Source: CAVQFB01 sp963711675 (GTDB lineage: Bacteria > Acidobacteriota > Terriglobia > Terriglobales > Acidobacteriaceae). From it: DNA of 64,000 nt. This document shows, in pieces, positions 24,447 to 33,547 of the stretch (positions within the stretch are counted from its first letter, which is position 1; each line of letters opens with the position of its first letter). The position numbers were made by a program, and so were the translations under genes. The stretch spans positions 186,001 to 250,000 of the forward strand of contig CAVQFB010000002.1 in the NCBI GenBank assembly GCA_963711675.1. Reading direction: 5' to 3'. A model generated the notes under the pieces. The model was not told where the DNA came from and ran no database searches. It saw nothing but the letters and a program-made list of their open reading frames with translations.

Positions 24447-25877
24447 ATGTCGAGTCCGCTGGCCACATACGGTTCCGAGGCGATGCGCGCAGAGAAGCGC
24501 GGGGTGGCAGGGAATTCCGTGCTGGCAGCGGTTGCTATCACCCTTCTGAAGATTGTGGTCGGGATCACCACCGGCAGTTTGGGAATCCTGTCCGAGGCTG
24601 CGCATTCGGGACTCGATCTCGTGGCGGCACTCATCACATTCTTTTCCGTTCGCGTCTCGGATAAGCCGGCGGACGCCGACCACCAATACGGGCACGGCAA
24701 AGTCGAAAACTTTTCCGCTTTTATAGAGACTGGCCTATTGTTGCTCACCTGCGTGTGGATCATCTACGAAGCCATCCGGCGACTCTTCTTCAAGAGCATC
24801 GATATCGAGCCGAGTCTTGCCGCGTTTCTCGTAATGTTCTTCTCCATGGCCGTGGACTACTGGCGCTCGCGGGCGCTGGGGAGAATAGCGGCAAAGTACG
24901 ACAGCCAGGCGTTGGAGGCGGACGCCCTGCACTTCTCGACCGACATATGGTCGAGCGGCGTAGTCGTGGTGGGCCTGGGATTGGTTCTGGCTGGACGGAA
25001 GTTTCAAGTTGCCTGGCTTAAAGACGCCGATCCAGTTGCGGCGCTGGTGGTGGCGGGGATTGTCGTCTATGTCAGTTGGCGGTTGGCGCGAAAGACAGTC
25101 GACGCGCTACTTGATGCTGCTCCAACTGGCGTGCGCAGTCGCATCATCGACGCAACGGGAAGAGTCGACGGCGTGCTGGAAGTAGATCGAGTGCGCATTC
25201 GTCGCGCGGGGAACCGCTACTTTGCCGACCTCGCTGTCGGCCTTGCCCGTAACGTTACCTTCCAGCGTTCCGAGCAGGTTGCCGAAGCCGTGACCAATGC
25301 CGTGCACAGTGTCCTGCCAGACGCGGACGTGATGGTTCACTCCATTCCGCGCGCGCTGCACAGCGAAAATATCTTCGACCGGATCCGGGCGGTCGCGACC
25401 CGCCACAATTTGAACGTTCACGACATCAGTGTTCAGGACCTGAGGGGTAATCTTCACGTGGAGCAGCACGTCGAGTTGGATGAGCAGCTAACCCTGAAGG
25501 CAGGGCACGATCTGGTGACGGCGCTCGAAGCTGAGATGCGGACCGATGTGCCGGAGATTTCCTCGATTCTGACCCACATCGAGAGCGAACCGGCTACGAT
25601 TGAGACGGGGGATGAGGTGGTCCGCGATGCCGCGCTGGAGCGCCGCCTAAAGACCGCGGCAGCCGAGTTTCCCGAAGTCCTCGACGTTCATGATGTTCAG
25701 GTGAAGCGGGTGCGCGACCGGCTGTACGTGTCCTGCCACTGCACGTTGTCGGATGACTTGCCCCTATCGCGGGTGCATGATGTCTCGACGGCGCTCGAGA
25801 TTCGCTTCAAGCAGGATGCGCCGAATTTGTTTCGAGTTCTGATCCACCCCGAGCCGCAGACCGACAATCGGCGGTGA
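24447..25877 (+). CDS. Cation diffusion facilitator transporter with long C-terminal region
   Basis: The 476-residue protein has six membrane helices in residues 25-215. Metal-site motifs are SEAAHSGLDLVAA (HxxxD) and ADALHFSTDIWSS (HxxxD), as in zinc/manganese/iron CDF exporters. Typical CDFs end after one ZT-dimerisation domain of about 80 residues. Here about 260 residues follow, which I read as three successive ZT-like modules (starting near GRVDGVLEVDRVRIRR, FDRIRAVATRHNLNVHDI and AAAEFPEVLDVHDVQVKR). ATG 24447 is preferred over TTG 24411. The gene is divergent from the PPIase gene across 127 bases. Confidence 0.88.
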   Translation: MSSPLATYGSEAMRAEKRGVAGNSVLAAVAITLLKIVVGITTGSLGILSEAAHSGLDLVAALITFFSVRVSDKPADADHQYGHGKVENFSAFIETGLLLLTCVWIIYEAIRRLFFKSIDIEPSLAAFLVMFFSMAVDYWRSRALGRIAAKYDSQALEADALHFSTDIWSSGVVVVGLGLVLAGRKFQVAWLKDADPVAALVVAGIVVYVSWRLARKTVDALLDAAPTGVRSRIIDATGRVDGVLEVDRVRIRRAGNRYFADLAVGLARNVTFQRSEQVAEAVTNAVHSVLPDADVMVHSIPRALHSENIFDRIRAVATRHNLNVHDISVQDLRGNLHVEQHVELDEQLTLKAGHDLVTALEAEMRTDVPEISSILTHIESEPATIETGDEVVRDAALERRLKTAAAEFPEVLDVHDVQVKRVRDRLYVSCHCTLSDDLPLSRVHDVSTALEIRFKQDAPNLFRVLIHPEPQTDNRR

Positions 25878-25917
25878 GATCGGGCAATTATCGTAAGAAG
25901 ATTCCTTGTGAGGTCTC

Positions 25918-26322
25918 ATGATTGAAGCCAGCGCTCTCTGGTCCGACCACGAGCGGTTCATAGGCCAGGCGTCGAGCGGTCACGCCGTAGTCATCGACGC
26001 GGCCAGCGACAAGACGGCGAACAGCCCGATGGAGTTGGTGCTGATCGGCCTTTGTGGGTGCACCGGTTACGACGTCACCAGTATTCTGCGCAAGAAGCGT
26101 GAGCCTTTTACCAGCCTCGAAGTGCGGGCGCAGGCAGAAAGGGCGGCCAATCCACCCTCGGTCTATACAGCCATCAAACTCATCTACATGGTGGGTGGCA
26201 AGGTTTCAAAAAAGGCAGTGGAGGACGCCGTGCATCTTTCAAAGGAAAAGTACTGCTCCGTATCCGCCATGCTCGAGAAAACCGCGAAGATCACCTTCGA
26301 AATAGAATACGTGGATCAGTAG
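25918..26322 (+). CDS. OsmC family peroxide-reducing protein
   Basis: A 134-residue OsmC/Ohr-type protein. The two redox cysteines are in LIGLCGCTGYDV and KEKYCSVSAMLEK; the second sits in the characteristic 'hC.v...l' helix. SPMELVLIGLCGC places it in the YhfA-like OsmC subgroup rather than classical Ohr. Probable role: thiol-dependent reduction of organic hydroperoxides. It starts 40 bases after the CDF gene, with GTGAGG just before the ATG. Confidence 0.85.
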   Translation: MIEASALWSDHERFIGQASSGHAVVIDAASDKTANSPMELVLIGLCGCTGYDVTSILRKKREPFTSLEVRAQAERAANPPSVYTAIKLIYMVGGKVSKKAVEDAVHLSKEKYCSVSAMLEKTAKITFEIEYVDQ

Positions 26323-26384
26323 CCGTTATTGGTAGATGCTGTCGGTCATAGCTAATGTGAGGAATTCCCAATCTGAATCAAGTT

Positions 26385-26666
26385 GTGAGTACCACTTTCA
26401 GAATTGCAGTTGCGGCGCATCTTGCCTGCTTGTACATACTGACGTTCGAAGTAAAAAACACGCTCTTTGGTTTCTGGCACAACGTCGTTGCCGCGATCCT
26501 GACCACTCTCATGGGCTTGATCGTCGTGCTCTTTACCGTCGACATGGCGACGCGTGAGGATAGGTCACGGAAACTCTCGAAGCTTATCGACGGCATCATT
26601 GGTGCTGTTTGGCTCGCGGTCATGGTTCCTTTAGTCCTAAACTCCTATCGTGCTGGTGTCTGGTGA
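26385..26666 (+). CDS. Small two-helix membrane protein of unknown function
   Basis: The 93-residue frame begins with GTG and encodes two hydrophobic helices (AVAAHLACLYILTF; AAILTTLMGLIVVLF, possibly continuous with the first through FGFWHNV) and a third near the C-terminus (IGAVWLAVMVPLVL), separated by a charged segment, TREDRSRKLSK. The compositional pattern is that of a genuine membrane protein, but I recognise no family. It lies between osmC and an EamA transporter on the same strand. Confidence 0.55.
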   Translation: MSTTFRIAVAAHLACLYILTFEVKNTLFGFWHNVVAAILTTLMGLIVVLFTVDMATREDRSRKLSKLIDGIIGAVWLAVMVPLVLNSYRAGVW

Positions 26667-26705
26667 TCGTAGACTTAGAATTGAGTCGCCGGACATCTCA
26701 CATCT

Positions 26706-27665
26706 TTGCCTAGAAAACCTCATCCTGTACGCGGATATCTCTACATCGCTGCCGCGACCTTCCTTTGGGGCGTTGCGGCGACTCTTGGCCGCGCGGTGTT
26801 TACAGGAAGACTCTTGCCCGCGGGGCAAGTGCTTCAGCCGATCGAGCCGCTGATCTTGTCGCAAAGCCGGACCTCGCTGTCTTTGATTGTTCTCCTACCC
26901 CTACTGGCGATTACGCGCGGATGGGGGAAGCTGGCGGTGCCGCGTCCTGACTTGATTCGCTGCCTGATCTTGGGAGTGTTGGGCGTAGCTGCGTCGAACT
27001 ACACGTACTACCTCGCCATCGAAAAGACGAATGTGGCCACAGCCATCATCGTGCAATACACGGCGCCGGTCTGGGTGCTGCTCTATACCGTGATGCGCGG
27101 CTTGCAGCGGCCATCGCTCAAGCGCGTAGCGGCGGTGGCACTTGCGGTGGCGGGGAGTGCCTTGGCGATCGGAGCGTTGGGAACGGGCGGATTTCGCCTG
27201 AACATTGTTGGTGTGGTAGCAGCCCTGCTCGCGGCATTCTCGTTTGCCTTCTACAACGTAGGCGGACACAGCATCCTTGCACGCTACGACCGCTGGATCG
27301 TGCTGCTGTGGACGCTGGTAGCGGCTTCCGGGTTCTGGATCGTGATCAATCCACCGTGGAAGGTCATAGCCGCACACTACTCGGGTGCGCAGTGGCTGTT
27401 TCTGTTGATTTTTTCGCTGGTCTCGGTGCTGGTACCCTTCTCGTTCTACTTCGCTGGTCTACAGCATCTCGAGCCCACTCGAGCCATCGTCGGCAGCTGC
27501 CTGGAACCCGTGTTTTCGATCGTCATTGCGGCAGTCGTGCTGGGAGAAGTCGTGCGCGCGATTCAGACACTCGGGATCGTGATCGTTCTGATAGCGATTG
27601 TCGTCGTGCAACTGCCGGATGGAAAACTGCCGGCCGAGCAAGCGGTGTTGGAGCCGATCGAGTAG
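26706..27665 (+). CDS. EamA/DMT-type permease
   Basis: A 319-residue protein with ten hydrophobic segments in two EamA repeats. The first runs from YIAAATFLWGVAATLGRAV to about residue 150; the second begins at VGVVAALLAAFSFAFYNVGG. NYTYYLAIEKTNVATAIIVQ and LEPTRAIVGSCLEPVFSIVI match the conserved ends of each repeat. DMT permeases export metabolites or amino acids; the substrate is unknown. The start is TTG 26706 with no clear ribosome site. Confidence 0.88.
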   Translation: MPRKPHPVRGYLYIAAATFLWGVAATLGRAVFTGRLLPAGQVLQPIEPLILSQSRTSLSLIVLLPLLAITRGWGKLAVPRPDLIRCLILGVLGVAASNYTYYLAIEKTNVATAIIVQYTAPVWVLLYTVMRGLQRPSLKRVAAVALAVAGSALAIGALGTGGFRLNIVGVVAALLAAFSFAFYNVGGHSILARYDRWIVLLWTLVAASGFWIVINPPWKVIAAHYSGAQWLFLLIFSLVSVLVPFSFYFAGLQHLEPTRAIVGSCLEPVFSIVIAAVVLGEVVRAIQTLGIVIVLIAIVVVQLPDGKLPAEQAVLEPIE

Positions 27666-27693
27666 GCCATTATGGATGCGGCGAGGAGATCCC

Positions 27694-28965
27694 TCACTCC
27701 AGCTGTTTTCCCTTGGTCTCGGGCAGCTGCGTGGCAACGAGTGAAGCCAGCAGGAACGATGCGGCGCAAAGATAGAATGCCCAGCCCAGTCCCTTTGCCT
27801 GTCCTACCTTGCCGATCACCAGCGGTGCGACCGAGCTCATGGTTCGCGCACCGTTGTAGGTGAAGCCCAGAGCCCGAGCGCGCACCCGGGTGGGAAAAAT
27901 CTCGCTGCCGATGATTCCTGAACCGGAGAAAAATCCCGTGCCAAAAAACGCAACCACAGTTCCCAGTATGAGGAGAGCCCACTGGTCGCGCGCCATAGCA
28001 TAAAGCGTTACCAGAAGAGCTGCCATTAAGGTATACATAATAAATGACTTGCGGCGCCCGAACTTGTCGGCTACCCAGCCGAAGGTGGCGTAGCCGGGGA
28101 ACATCCCGAACAGGTTAAGCACGATGAGGAACGTGGTGGTCCCCATGACGCCGAAGCCGCGTCCGCCTTGCTCGACTGGCAGCGACAGATATGGAGGAAT
28201 CCAGGTAAACAGGCCCCACCAGCCGAACATGCCAAAGAAATTGAGGAATAGAAGCGCGAAGGTGTGCTTGACGTAAGGGGGCCGGAAGATACCCCGGAAG
28301 CCGTCGTGCTCATACTTATGCCGCGCGTCGGCTACCCGTCTGGATTCCTGCGCCAGCCGATGATGCTCCTGCCACATCTCGGATTCGGGCACGCTACTCT
28401 GAATCCACAGAGTGACGAGCGCCGGCAGAATCCCGACAAAGAACACGGCTCGCCAGTTGGCGTAGTGCAGCACAACGCCGGCAACCAGCGCAGCGAACGC
28501 GTATCCGATCGCCCACGAACTCTGAACGAGAGCGAGGGCCTTTGCTCGCAACTCCGTGGGCCAGGTCTCGGCGACCAGCGTTGCGCCGGTGTTCCACTCT
28601 CCGCCCATGCCAAGACCAAGAATAAAGCGAAAAATAGCCAGCATGAGGACCGATGTCGAAAGCCCCGAGGCAAACGAGCAAACGGAATAAGTCAGGATGC
28701 TGAGCATCAAGGAGCGCTTGCGGCCGATGCGGTCAGCCAGAAATCCGAACGCGACGCCGCCAATGCCCGAGGCAAGCAGCGTGAGGGTGTAGAGAAAACC
28801 GGACGTGGCCTTGCTCATGCCCAGGTCGCGCATGATGTAGGTGAGGACCAGCGCGTAGAGCATGGCGTCGAACGAATCCAGCATCCAGCCGAGGGCGGCG
28901 GCCACGAGAGTGCGGCGTTGTCCGGGAGTGACGTGTGCCAGGAAAAGACTTGCGGAGGCCGCCAT
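27694..28965 (-). CDS. MFS transporter (metabolite:H+ symporter-like)
   Basis: A 423-residue protein with 12 membrane segments. It has the MFS loop motif GFLADRIGRKRSLM between helices 2 and 3 and a second copy, GWVADKFGRRKSFI, between helices 8 and 9. LGWMLDSFDAMLYALVLTYI in helix 1 and RFILGLGMGGEWNTGATLVA fit the aromatic-acid/metabolite symporter family. WPTELRAKALALVQSSWAIG and FPTRVRARALGFTYNGARTM are the matching half-repeat motifs. It converges with the EamA gene and lies just downstream of ribF, 28 bases away on the same strand. Confidence 0.9.
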   Translation of the reverse strand: MAASASLFLAHVTPGQRRTLVAAALGWMLDSFDAMLYALVLTYIMRDLGMSKATSGFLYTLTLLASGIGGVAFGFLADRIGRKRSLMLSILTYSVCSFASGLSTSVLMLAIFRFILGLGMGGEWNTGATLVAETWPTELRAKALALVQSSWAIGYAFAALVAGVVLHYANWRAVFFVGILPALVTLWIQSSVPESEMWQEHHRLAQESRRVADARHKYEHDGFRGIFRPPYVKHTFALLFLNFFGMFGWWGLFTWIPPYLSLPVEQGGRGFGVMGTTTFLIVLNLFGMFPGYATFGWVADKFGRRKSFIMYTLMAALLVTLYAMARDQWALLILGTVVAFFGTGFFSGSGIIGSEIFPTRVRARALGFTYNGARTMSSVAPLVIGKVGQAKGLGWAFYLCAASFLLASLVATQLPETKGKQLE

Positions 28966-28993
28966 CAGGCGGGGATTGTAGCAGAGGGCTGAG

Positions 28994-29938
28994 TCAGGAA
29001 TTTGATCTCAGCAACTGGAGATACCGGCCCGCTTTCTTCACGTCTTTCGCGATTTGTGTGCGCAGAGCTTCGACTGAAGGGAACTTGATCTCGTCGCGTA
29101 AGCGGTTCAGGAAATGCAGTTCCACTTCGGTGTCGGCGGTCAAATCGATGGGATGGAAGTTGAGCAGGTGCGTCTCGATGGCAAATGAGTCCGCCCCGAA
29201 CGTGGGACGATTGCCCACATTCGTCACAGAATCGAAACATTCCTGCCCAACCCGCGTTCGTGTGATGTACACACCATCTTTGGGAATCAGTTCTTCGTAG
29301 CGGCTCAAATTGATCGTAGGGACGGTGTACTTGGAGCCATAACCGCGCCCACGTCCGGGAGTGGAGAGAATGCTGAAGGGACGCCCCAACAGATGGCGCG
29401 CGCGGCTTACACGGCCCGCTTGTAGCAGCTTGCGAATGTGACTGCTCGACACCGACTCGCCCCGCAGCTTCATCTCTGGATAAGTCTTGACTTCGAAACC
29501 CATCTCCCCCCCAAACGCCGCGAGCATCTCCACATCGCCTTCCGCCTTGTGCCCGAAGTGGAAGTTATAGCCCTCGTGAACTTCCCTCGCGTGCAGGCAC
29601 TTTTTCAGAATGTCATGGGCGAAGTAATGCGGACTCATCAGCGAAAGATCTCGGGTGAACGGAATGAGGAGTGTGGCATCCATTCCGCAGGCTTCGAGCA
29701 GGCGAAGTTTCTCAGAGGTCGGAGTGAGCAGTTTCAACCCGGAGTCGGGCCGAAGGATGCGGATGGGATGAGGCTCGAAGGTGACCGCGACGGACTTGGC
29801 GCCCGATTGCGTGGCGCGGCGGACCATTTCGTCGAGCACGTGCCGGTGGGCGCGGTGCACGCCGTCAAAATTGCCGATACTCAGTATCGTCGGTCCAAAA
29901 TCTCCGGGTACCTGATCGAGTTTATGGAAGACTCGCAT
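28994..29938 (-). CDS. ribF: Bifunctional riboflavin kinase/FAD synthetase
   Basis: A 314-residue enzyme making FMN and FAD. The N-terminal adenylyltransferase domain has SIGNFDGVHRAHRHV (nucleotidyltransferase HxGH-like motif) and VTFEPHP, with HEGYNFHFGHKAEGD and SSSHIRKLLQAG later. The C-terminal kinase domain includes GRGYGSKYTVPTINL, the threonine-containing ATP-binding site, and NVGNRPTFG. Length and order match RibF. No FMN riboswitch was recognised upstream. Confidence 0.94.
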   Translation of the reverse strand: MRVFHKLDQVPGDFGPTILSIGNFDGVHRAHRHVLDEMVRRATQSGAKSVAVTFEPHPIRILRPDSGLKLLTPTSEKLRLLEACGMDATLLIPFTRDLSLMSPHYFAHDILKKCLHAREVHEGYNFHFGHKAEGDVEMLAAFGGEMGFEVKTYPEMKLRGESVSSSHIRKLLQAGRVSRARHLLGRPFSILSTPGRGRGYGSKYTVPTINLSRYEELIPKDGVYITRTRVGQECFDSVTNVGNRPTFGADSFAIETHLLNFHPIDLTADTEVELHFLNRLRDEIKFPSVEALRTQIAKDVKKAGRYLQLLRSNS

Positions 29939-30011
29939 CGTGCTTTTTTATTACCGCCCGTCAGTCACGGGCCTGGCTGAATTTCGCTCCTGGGGCAGAG
30001 ATTGAAAAAAA

Positions 30012-30782
30012 TCAGATCTCGAATTCCAGCTTCATACCGTCGTACGACAGGCGCACATTTTCCGGCAAAGTCGCATTGGTGGCCTCGTGCGGCAAATCAT
30101 GGCAGATGTGGGTGAAAAACGCGCGCTTCGGTTTCACGCGGTCCACAATCCGCAGTGAATTCTCCACGGTCGAGTGTGTCGGATGCGGCTTATGGCGAAG
30201 CGCATCCAGAAAAAGAATGTCGAGGTCGTGCAATTGTTCGAAGGATGCCTCGGGAACCGAACTGAAATCCGTCAAGTAAGCAGCCGTTCCGAAGCGAAAG
30301 CCGTAAATCTCCGTGTCGCCATGAATCACGGTGACGGGTTCGAACCTAGCGCCGTAGAGATCGAGGGGCCCTTCAATGGGCAGCAGTTGAACCTTCGCGA
30401 TGCCGCCAAATTTGTAGTCCGCATCGAAAATGTAGCGGAACATTCTGCGCAGGAACTCCCCCGCTTCCGGCCGTGCGTACAGAGGGATTCCCCCCGGCCG
30501 ATGGAAGCTGAGTGGCCGCAGATCATCAATGCCCAGGATATGGTCGGCATGAGTATGGGTGTAAAGCACGGCGTCCAGGCGGCGAATCCGCTCGCGGATC
30601 GCCTGCTCGCGGAAGTCGGGAGTGGTATCGATCAGGACGAAGCTCCCGCCGTACTCCAGCATGATCGAAGGCCGGGTGCGGCGGTCGTGGGGATCGCTTG
30701 AACTACACACGTCGCAATCGCAACCGATGGTCGGCACACCCATGGAGGTGCCGCTGCCGAGCACGGTAAGGATTGCCTTCAT
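30012..30782 (-). CDS. MBL-fold metallohydrolase (PhnP-like phosphodiesterase family)
   Basis: A 256-residue metallo-beta-lactamase-fold enzyme. LGSGTSMGVPTIGCDCDVC is the PhnP-like N-terminal signature with a Cys cluster, and YTHTHADHILGIDDLRPL is the metal-binding HxHxDH. LTDFSSVPEASF and FLDALRHKPHPTHSTV supply the remaining ligands, and TFTHICHDL-type sequence (FFTHICHDLPHEA) the last His. PhnP acts on cyclic phosphoribosyl compounds; relatives act on other cyclic nucleotides. No phosphonate genes are nearby, so the substrate is open. ATG overlaps the DUF1844 stop (ATGA). Confidence 0.87.
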   Translation of the reverse strand: MKAILTVLGSGTSMGVPTIGCDCDVCSSSDPHDRRTRPSIMLEYGGSFVLIDTTPDFREQAIRERIRRLDAVLYTHTHADHILGIDDLRPLSFHRPGGIPLYARPEAGEFLRRMFRYIFDADYKFGGIAKVQLLPIEGPLDLYGARFEPVTVIHGDTEIYGFRFGTAAYLTDFSSVPEASFEQLHDLDILFLDALRHKPHPTHSTVENSLRIVDRVKPKRAFFTHICHDLPHEATNATLPENVRLSYDGMKLEFEI

Positions 30783-31378
30783 CGTCCTTTAGTTCCGGTG
30801 GCCGAACCCGGCGCCTGCGGAGGTCGAACCAGCGCATTGGTCACTTCGACGTACGCCATGCGCAGTTCATACAGGCAGTTTTGCAGGAAGTGCTCCTCGG
30901 CGGAGGTGAGATTGCCTTTCGTCTTTTCCGCCAGCAACGAAAGCGTATCGATGGTCTGGCGAGCGCCAATAATGTCCACACGGGGCTGACCACCTTGCTC
31001 GTGCATCAGGCCGAGCTGCAGCATGGCACTCATGTATAACGATGCCATGAAGCGCTCGAACGTCATCTCCAGCTCTTTCGCAGAATGGCCGCCGAGTTCG
31101 ACGCGCGTATCCAGGTCTTTGGAGGACTGGCGATAGGCGTCTGCCTGCTCCTGCTGTTCGGCAGCGGTAGGCATCGGCGGGATCGTGGCGCTTTCCTGCC
31201 CCATGATGCGGTCTTGCACATCGGCAGCTTCGCCCGCTTCTTTCGCCATGGCCGCGGGAGCCGCATCGATCGGAATCGGCGGCGCGTGTTCTTCGGTCGT
31301 CTCTTTGCGCAGCTCGCCCTCTGAGGTGAAGAGCCGCCGGTCGGTTACCGTGAAGCTGTCTTGTTTTTTTTCAGCCAT
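30779..31378 (-). CDS. DUF1844 domain protein
   Basis: A 199-residue protein. The C-terminal 90 residues match the DUF1844 pattern: FERFMASLYMSAMLQLGLMH, DIIGARQTIDTLSLLAEKTK and EEHFLQNCLYELRMAYVEV. The first 100 residues are acidic and Ala/Glu-rich, likely disordered. Function is unknown. In this lineage DUF1844 genes often sit beside housekeeping hydrolases, and here the stop overlaps the start of the MBL hydrolase, so the two are made together. It follows ygfZ by 12 bases. Confidence 0.82.
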   Translation of the reverse strand: MAEKKQDSFTVTDRRLFTSEGELRKETTEEHAPPIPIDAAPAAMAKEAGEAADVQDRIMGQESATIPPMPTAAEQQEQADAYRQSSKDLDTRVELGGHSAKELEMTFERFMASLYMSAMLQLGLMHEQGGQPRVDIIGARQTIDTLSLLAEKTKGNLTSAEEHFLQNCLYELRMAYVEVTNALVRPPQAPGSATGTKGR

Positions 31379-31390
31379 ATAAGAAGTCCT

Positions 31391-32377
31391 CTAGATGCCA
31401 GCAAAAGGCAACTCTGCGACGATCGCCTTGGCGTCGCCCGCTTGTAAAACCTTGCCCGGAGTCGCAGCTTCACGCCGGATGTATCCGAGCGCCACGCGCA
31501 GCTCTCCGTTTTCCACAGGCAGGGACGCTGCACTGGTGATCTCACCCAGCTCTTTCCCATCCAATTGAAGCTTCGTGCCACCCGTGGGCAGAGACCCGTC
31601 GATCAGGAAGCCAGTGAACTTGCGATGCACGTTGCCGCGAGACCGAATGCGCTCGACGATTTCCTGGCCTATATAGCAACCCTTGCTGAAGTGCAAGGCG
31701 CGGGTCTGTTCGGTCTCCTGAGGCAGATCGCGCTCGCGAATGTCCTGACCGTAGCGCGGAATACCTAGTGCGATGCGATGCAGTTCCTGCGCCTCGGGGC
31801 CCACCGCCCTGGCTCCAACATTGATCAGCGCGTCACAGACTCGAGTGGCATTCTCCGGCGACAGCCAAGTCTGGTACGACGGTGCGTCACCTTCACCCCG
31901 AACCAGTGTCAAGGTGATCCCCTTCCAGACTAAATCGGCCAGTTGGAGCGGCTCAAGCTCCGGGACATTAAATTCAGCTTTGCTCAGGACCTCGTGCGAT
32001 CTTGGCCCCCCAATCGCCAGTCCGGTGAGCTTTTCGCTGACGTTCTGGACCTCTACGTCGTCCATGATGATGTAGTGCTCGAATGTTGCCACAATCTTCG
32101 GCAGCTGGGCCTGTTCGGTATCTACCAGTAGCGAATCGCCGCGGTTATAGGCGTACAGATCACCGAGTATGTGTCCCTGCGGGTTCAACAGAAAGGCGTA
32201 GACACCGTGGCCAGGCGCCAGGTCACGGACGTTGTTCGTCACCATCCCGTTCAGCCAGCGTACGCGGTCGGTACCGCTGAGCATAACTTTGGCCCGCGAG
32301 TCGAGTTCGTAGACGCCGCAATCTGTGCTCAGAGCATGAAATTCCGCGCGAACGTCGTTCTGGGATGCTGTAACCAT
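31391..32377 (-). CDS. ygfZ: Folate-binding protein YgfZ (GcvT-like)
   Basis: A 328-residue protein of the aminomethyltransferase fold. The diagnostic motif is HFSKGCYIGQEIVERIRSRG (K-G-C-Y-x-G-Q-E), whose Cys is essential for YgfZ function in iron-sulphur cluster maintenance with tetrahydrofolate. The N-terminus has DRVRWLNGMVTNNVRDL, the folate-binding region. ATG 32377 is preferred to TTG 32383. It heads a minus-strand operon with DUF1844 and the MBL hydrolase and is divergent from the dehydrogenase gene across about 100 bases. Confidence 0.9.
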   Translation of the reverse strand: MVTASQNDVRAEFHALSTDCGVYELDSRAKVMLSGTDRVRWLNGMVTNNVRDLAPGHGVYAFLLNPQGHILGDLYAYNRGDSLLVDTEQAQLPKIVATFEHYIIMDDVEVQNVSEKLTGLAIGGPRSHEVLSKAEFNVPELEPLQLADLVWKGITLTLVRGEGDAPSYQTWLSPENATRVCDALINVGARAVGPEAQELHRIALGIPRYGQDIRERDLPQETEQTRALHFSKGCYIGQEIVERIRSRGNVHRKFTGFLIDGSLPTGGTKLQLDGKELGEITSAASLPVENGELRVALGYIRREAATPGKVLQAGDAKAIVAELPFAGI

Positions 32378-32479
32378 GGCCAAGTATTGGATTATAGACG
32401 ACTGCCCGAGGGCTCGTGCCCATCGCGGGCCATGACCCTAAATGACATTCTCGAAGGTTCGCTGGTAATCTTCTACCCA

Positions 32480-33547
32480 ATGACCCAGCAAAAGCGTATC
32501 GCCGTCATCCCGGGCGACGGGATTGGCCGGGAAGTGATTCCGCAGGCTGTGAGTGTTCTGGAAGCTAGCGGCGCGGCGCTTCAGATGTCGTTGTTCGATT
32601 GGGGCGCCGATCGCTATCTGGCCGACGGGGTTACGGTTCCGGCCGGCGGCTTTGCGATGCTGGAGCGCGACTTTGACGCCATCCTGGTAGGGGCTTTTGG
32701 CGATCCCCGCGTGCCCACGAATATCCATGCCAAGGAAATCCTGCTTGGCATGCGCTTTCAGATGGACCTCTACGCGAATGTACGCCCGGTACGGCTGCTC
32801 GATTCGGCTCTATGTCCGTTGAAGGGTGTCGAACCCAAGGACGTCGATTTTGTAGTGGTGCGGGAGAACACGGAGGGCGTCTACACAGATGCGGGCGGCG
32901 TCTTCAAGAAGGGCACGGCAGACGAGATCGCCACCCAGGAGGACATCAATACCCGCAAGGGAGTGGAGCGCATTATCCGGTATGCATTCGAATACTGCGA
33001 GCGTCACACGAAGCTCGACGGCAGCCCGCGGCAGCGCGTGCTGATGTGTGACAAGTCGAATGCCATGACTCATGCCGGCGGGCTGTGGCAGCGCGTGTTC
33101 AAAGAGGTGAGCAGCGAGTATCCGCAAATCAAAGTGGAGCACATGTACGTGGACGCGCTCTGCATGCAGATGGTGCGCGATCCGCGGCAGTTCGACGTGA
33201 TCGTAACCAACAATATGTTCGGCGACATCATCACCGACTTGGCGGCCGGCCTGCAGGGAGGACTCGGGATGGCCGCGAGCGGAAACATCAACCCGGGAAA
33301 AACGTCGATGTTCGAGCCCGTGCACGGCTCGGCGCCGCCGATTGCGGGAAAGAACATTGCGAATCCGATGGGCGCGATTCTCACGTCGGCGATGATGCTG
33401 AACCATCTTGGCCTGGCGGGTGAAGCGGAGAAAATCGAAGGAGCAGTGCTGGAAGCGGTGAAGCAGAAACAGACTACCGTGGACATCGGCGGCAGTCTGG
33501 GCACTCGCGAGGTCGGGGAGTGGGTGGCACAGCGGGTGAGTAGATGA
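32480..33547 (+). CDS. Isocitrate/isopropylmalate dehydrogenase family enzyme
   Basis: A 355-residue NAD(P)-dependent beta-decarboxylating dehydrogenase. IAVIPGDGIGREVIP opens the domain. VVRENTEGVYTDAGG, VLMCDKSNAMTH (Lys general base) and VTNNMFGDIITDLAAGLQGG (metal aspartates) are the family signatures. FEPVHGSAPPIAGKNIANPM is the cofactor-side motif, and Glu-Pro followed by His-Gly points to NAD, as in LeuB and tartrate dehydrogenase. ATG 32480 matches the family start; an in-frame ATG at 32432 would add 16 residues. No leu operon genes are adjacent, so leuB is likely but not assured. Confidence 0.87.
   Translation: MTQQKRIAVIPGDGIGREVIPQAVSVLEASGAALQMSLFDWGADRYLADGVTVPAGGFAMLERDFDAILVGAFGDPRVPTNIHAKEILLGMRFQMDLYANVRPVRLLDSALCPLKGVEPKDVDFVVVRENTEGVYTDAGGVFKKGTADEIATQEDINTRKGVERIIRYAFEYCERHTKLDGSPRQRVLMCDKSNAMTHAGGLWQRVFKEVSSEYPQIKVEHMYVDALCMQMVRDPRQFDVIVTNNMFGDIITDLAAGLQGGLGMAASGNINPGKTSMFEPVHGSAPPIAGKNIANPMGAILTSAMMLNHLGLAGEAEKIEGAVLEAVKQKQTTVDIGGSLGTREVGEWVAQRVSR

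Noticed and set aside
28264..28992. 242-residue plus-strand frame opposite the MFS gene
   Set aside because: It is a polar, Gln/Arg/Asp-rich antisense of membrane helices, a known artefact in GC-rich genomes.
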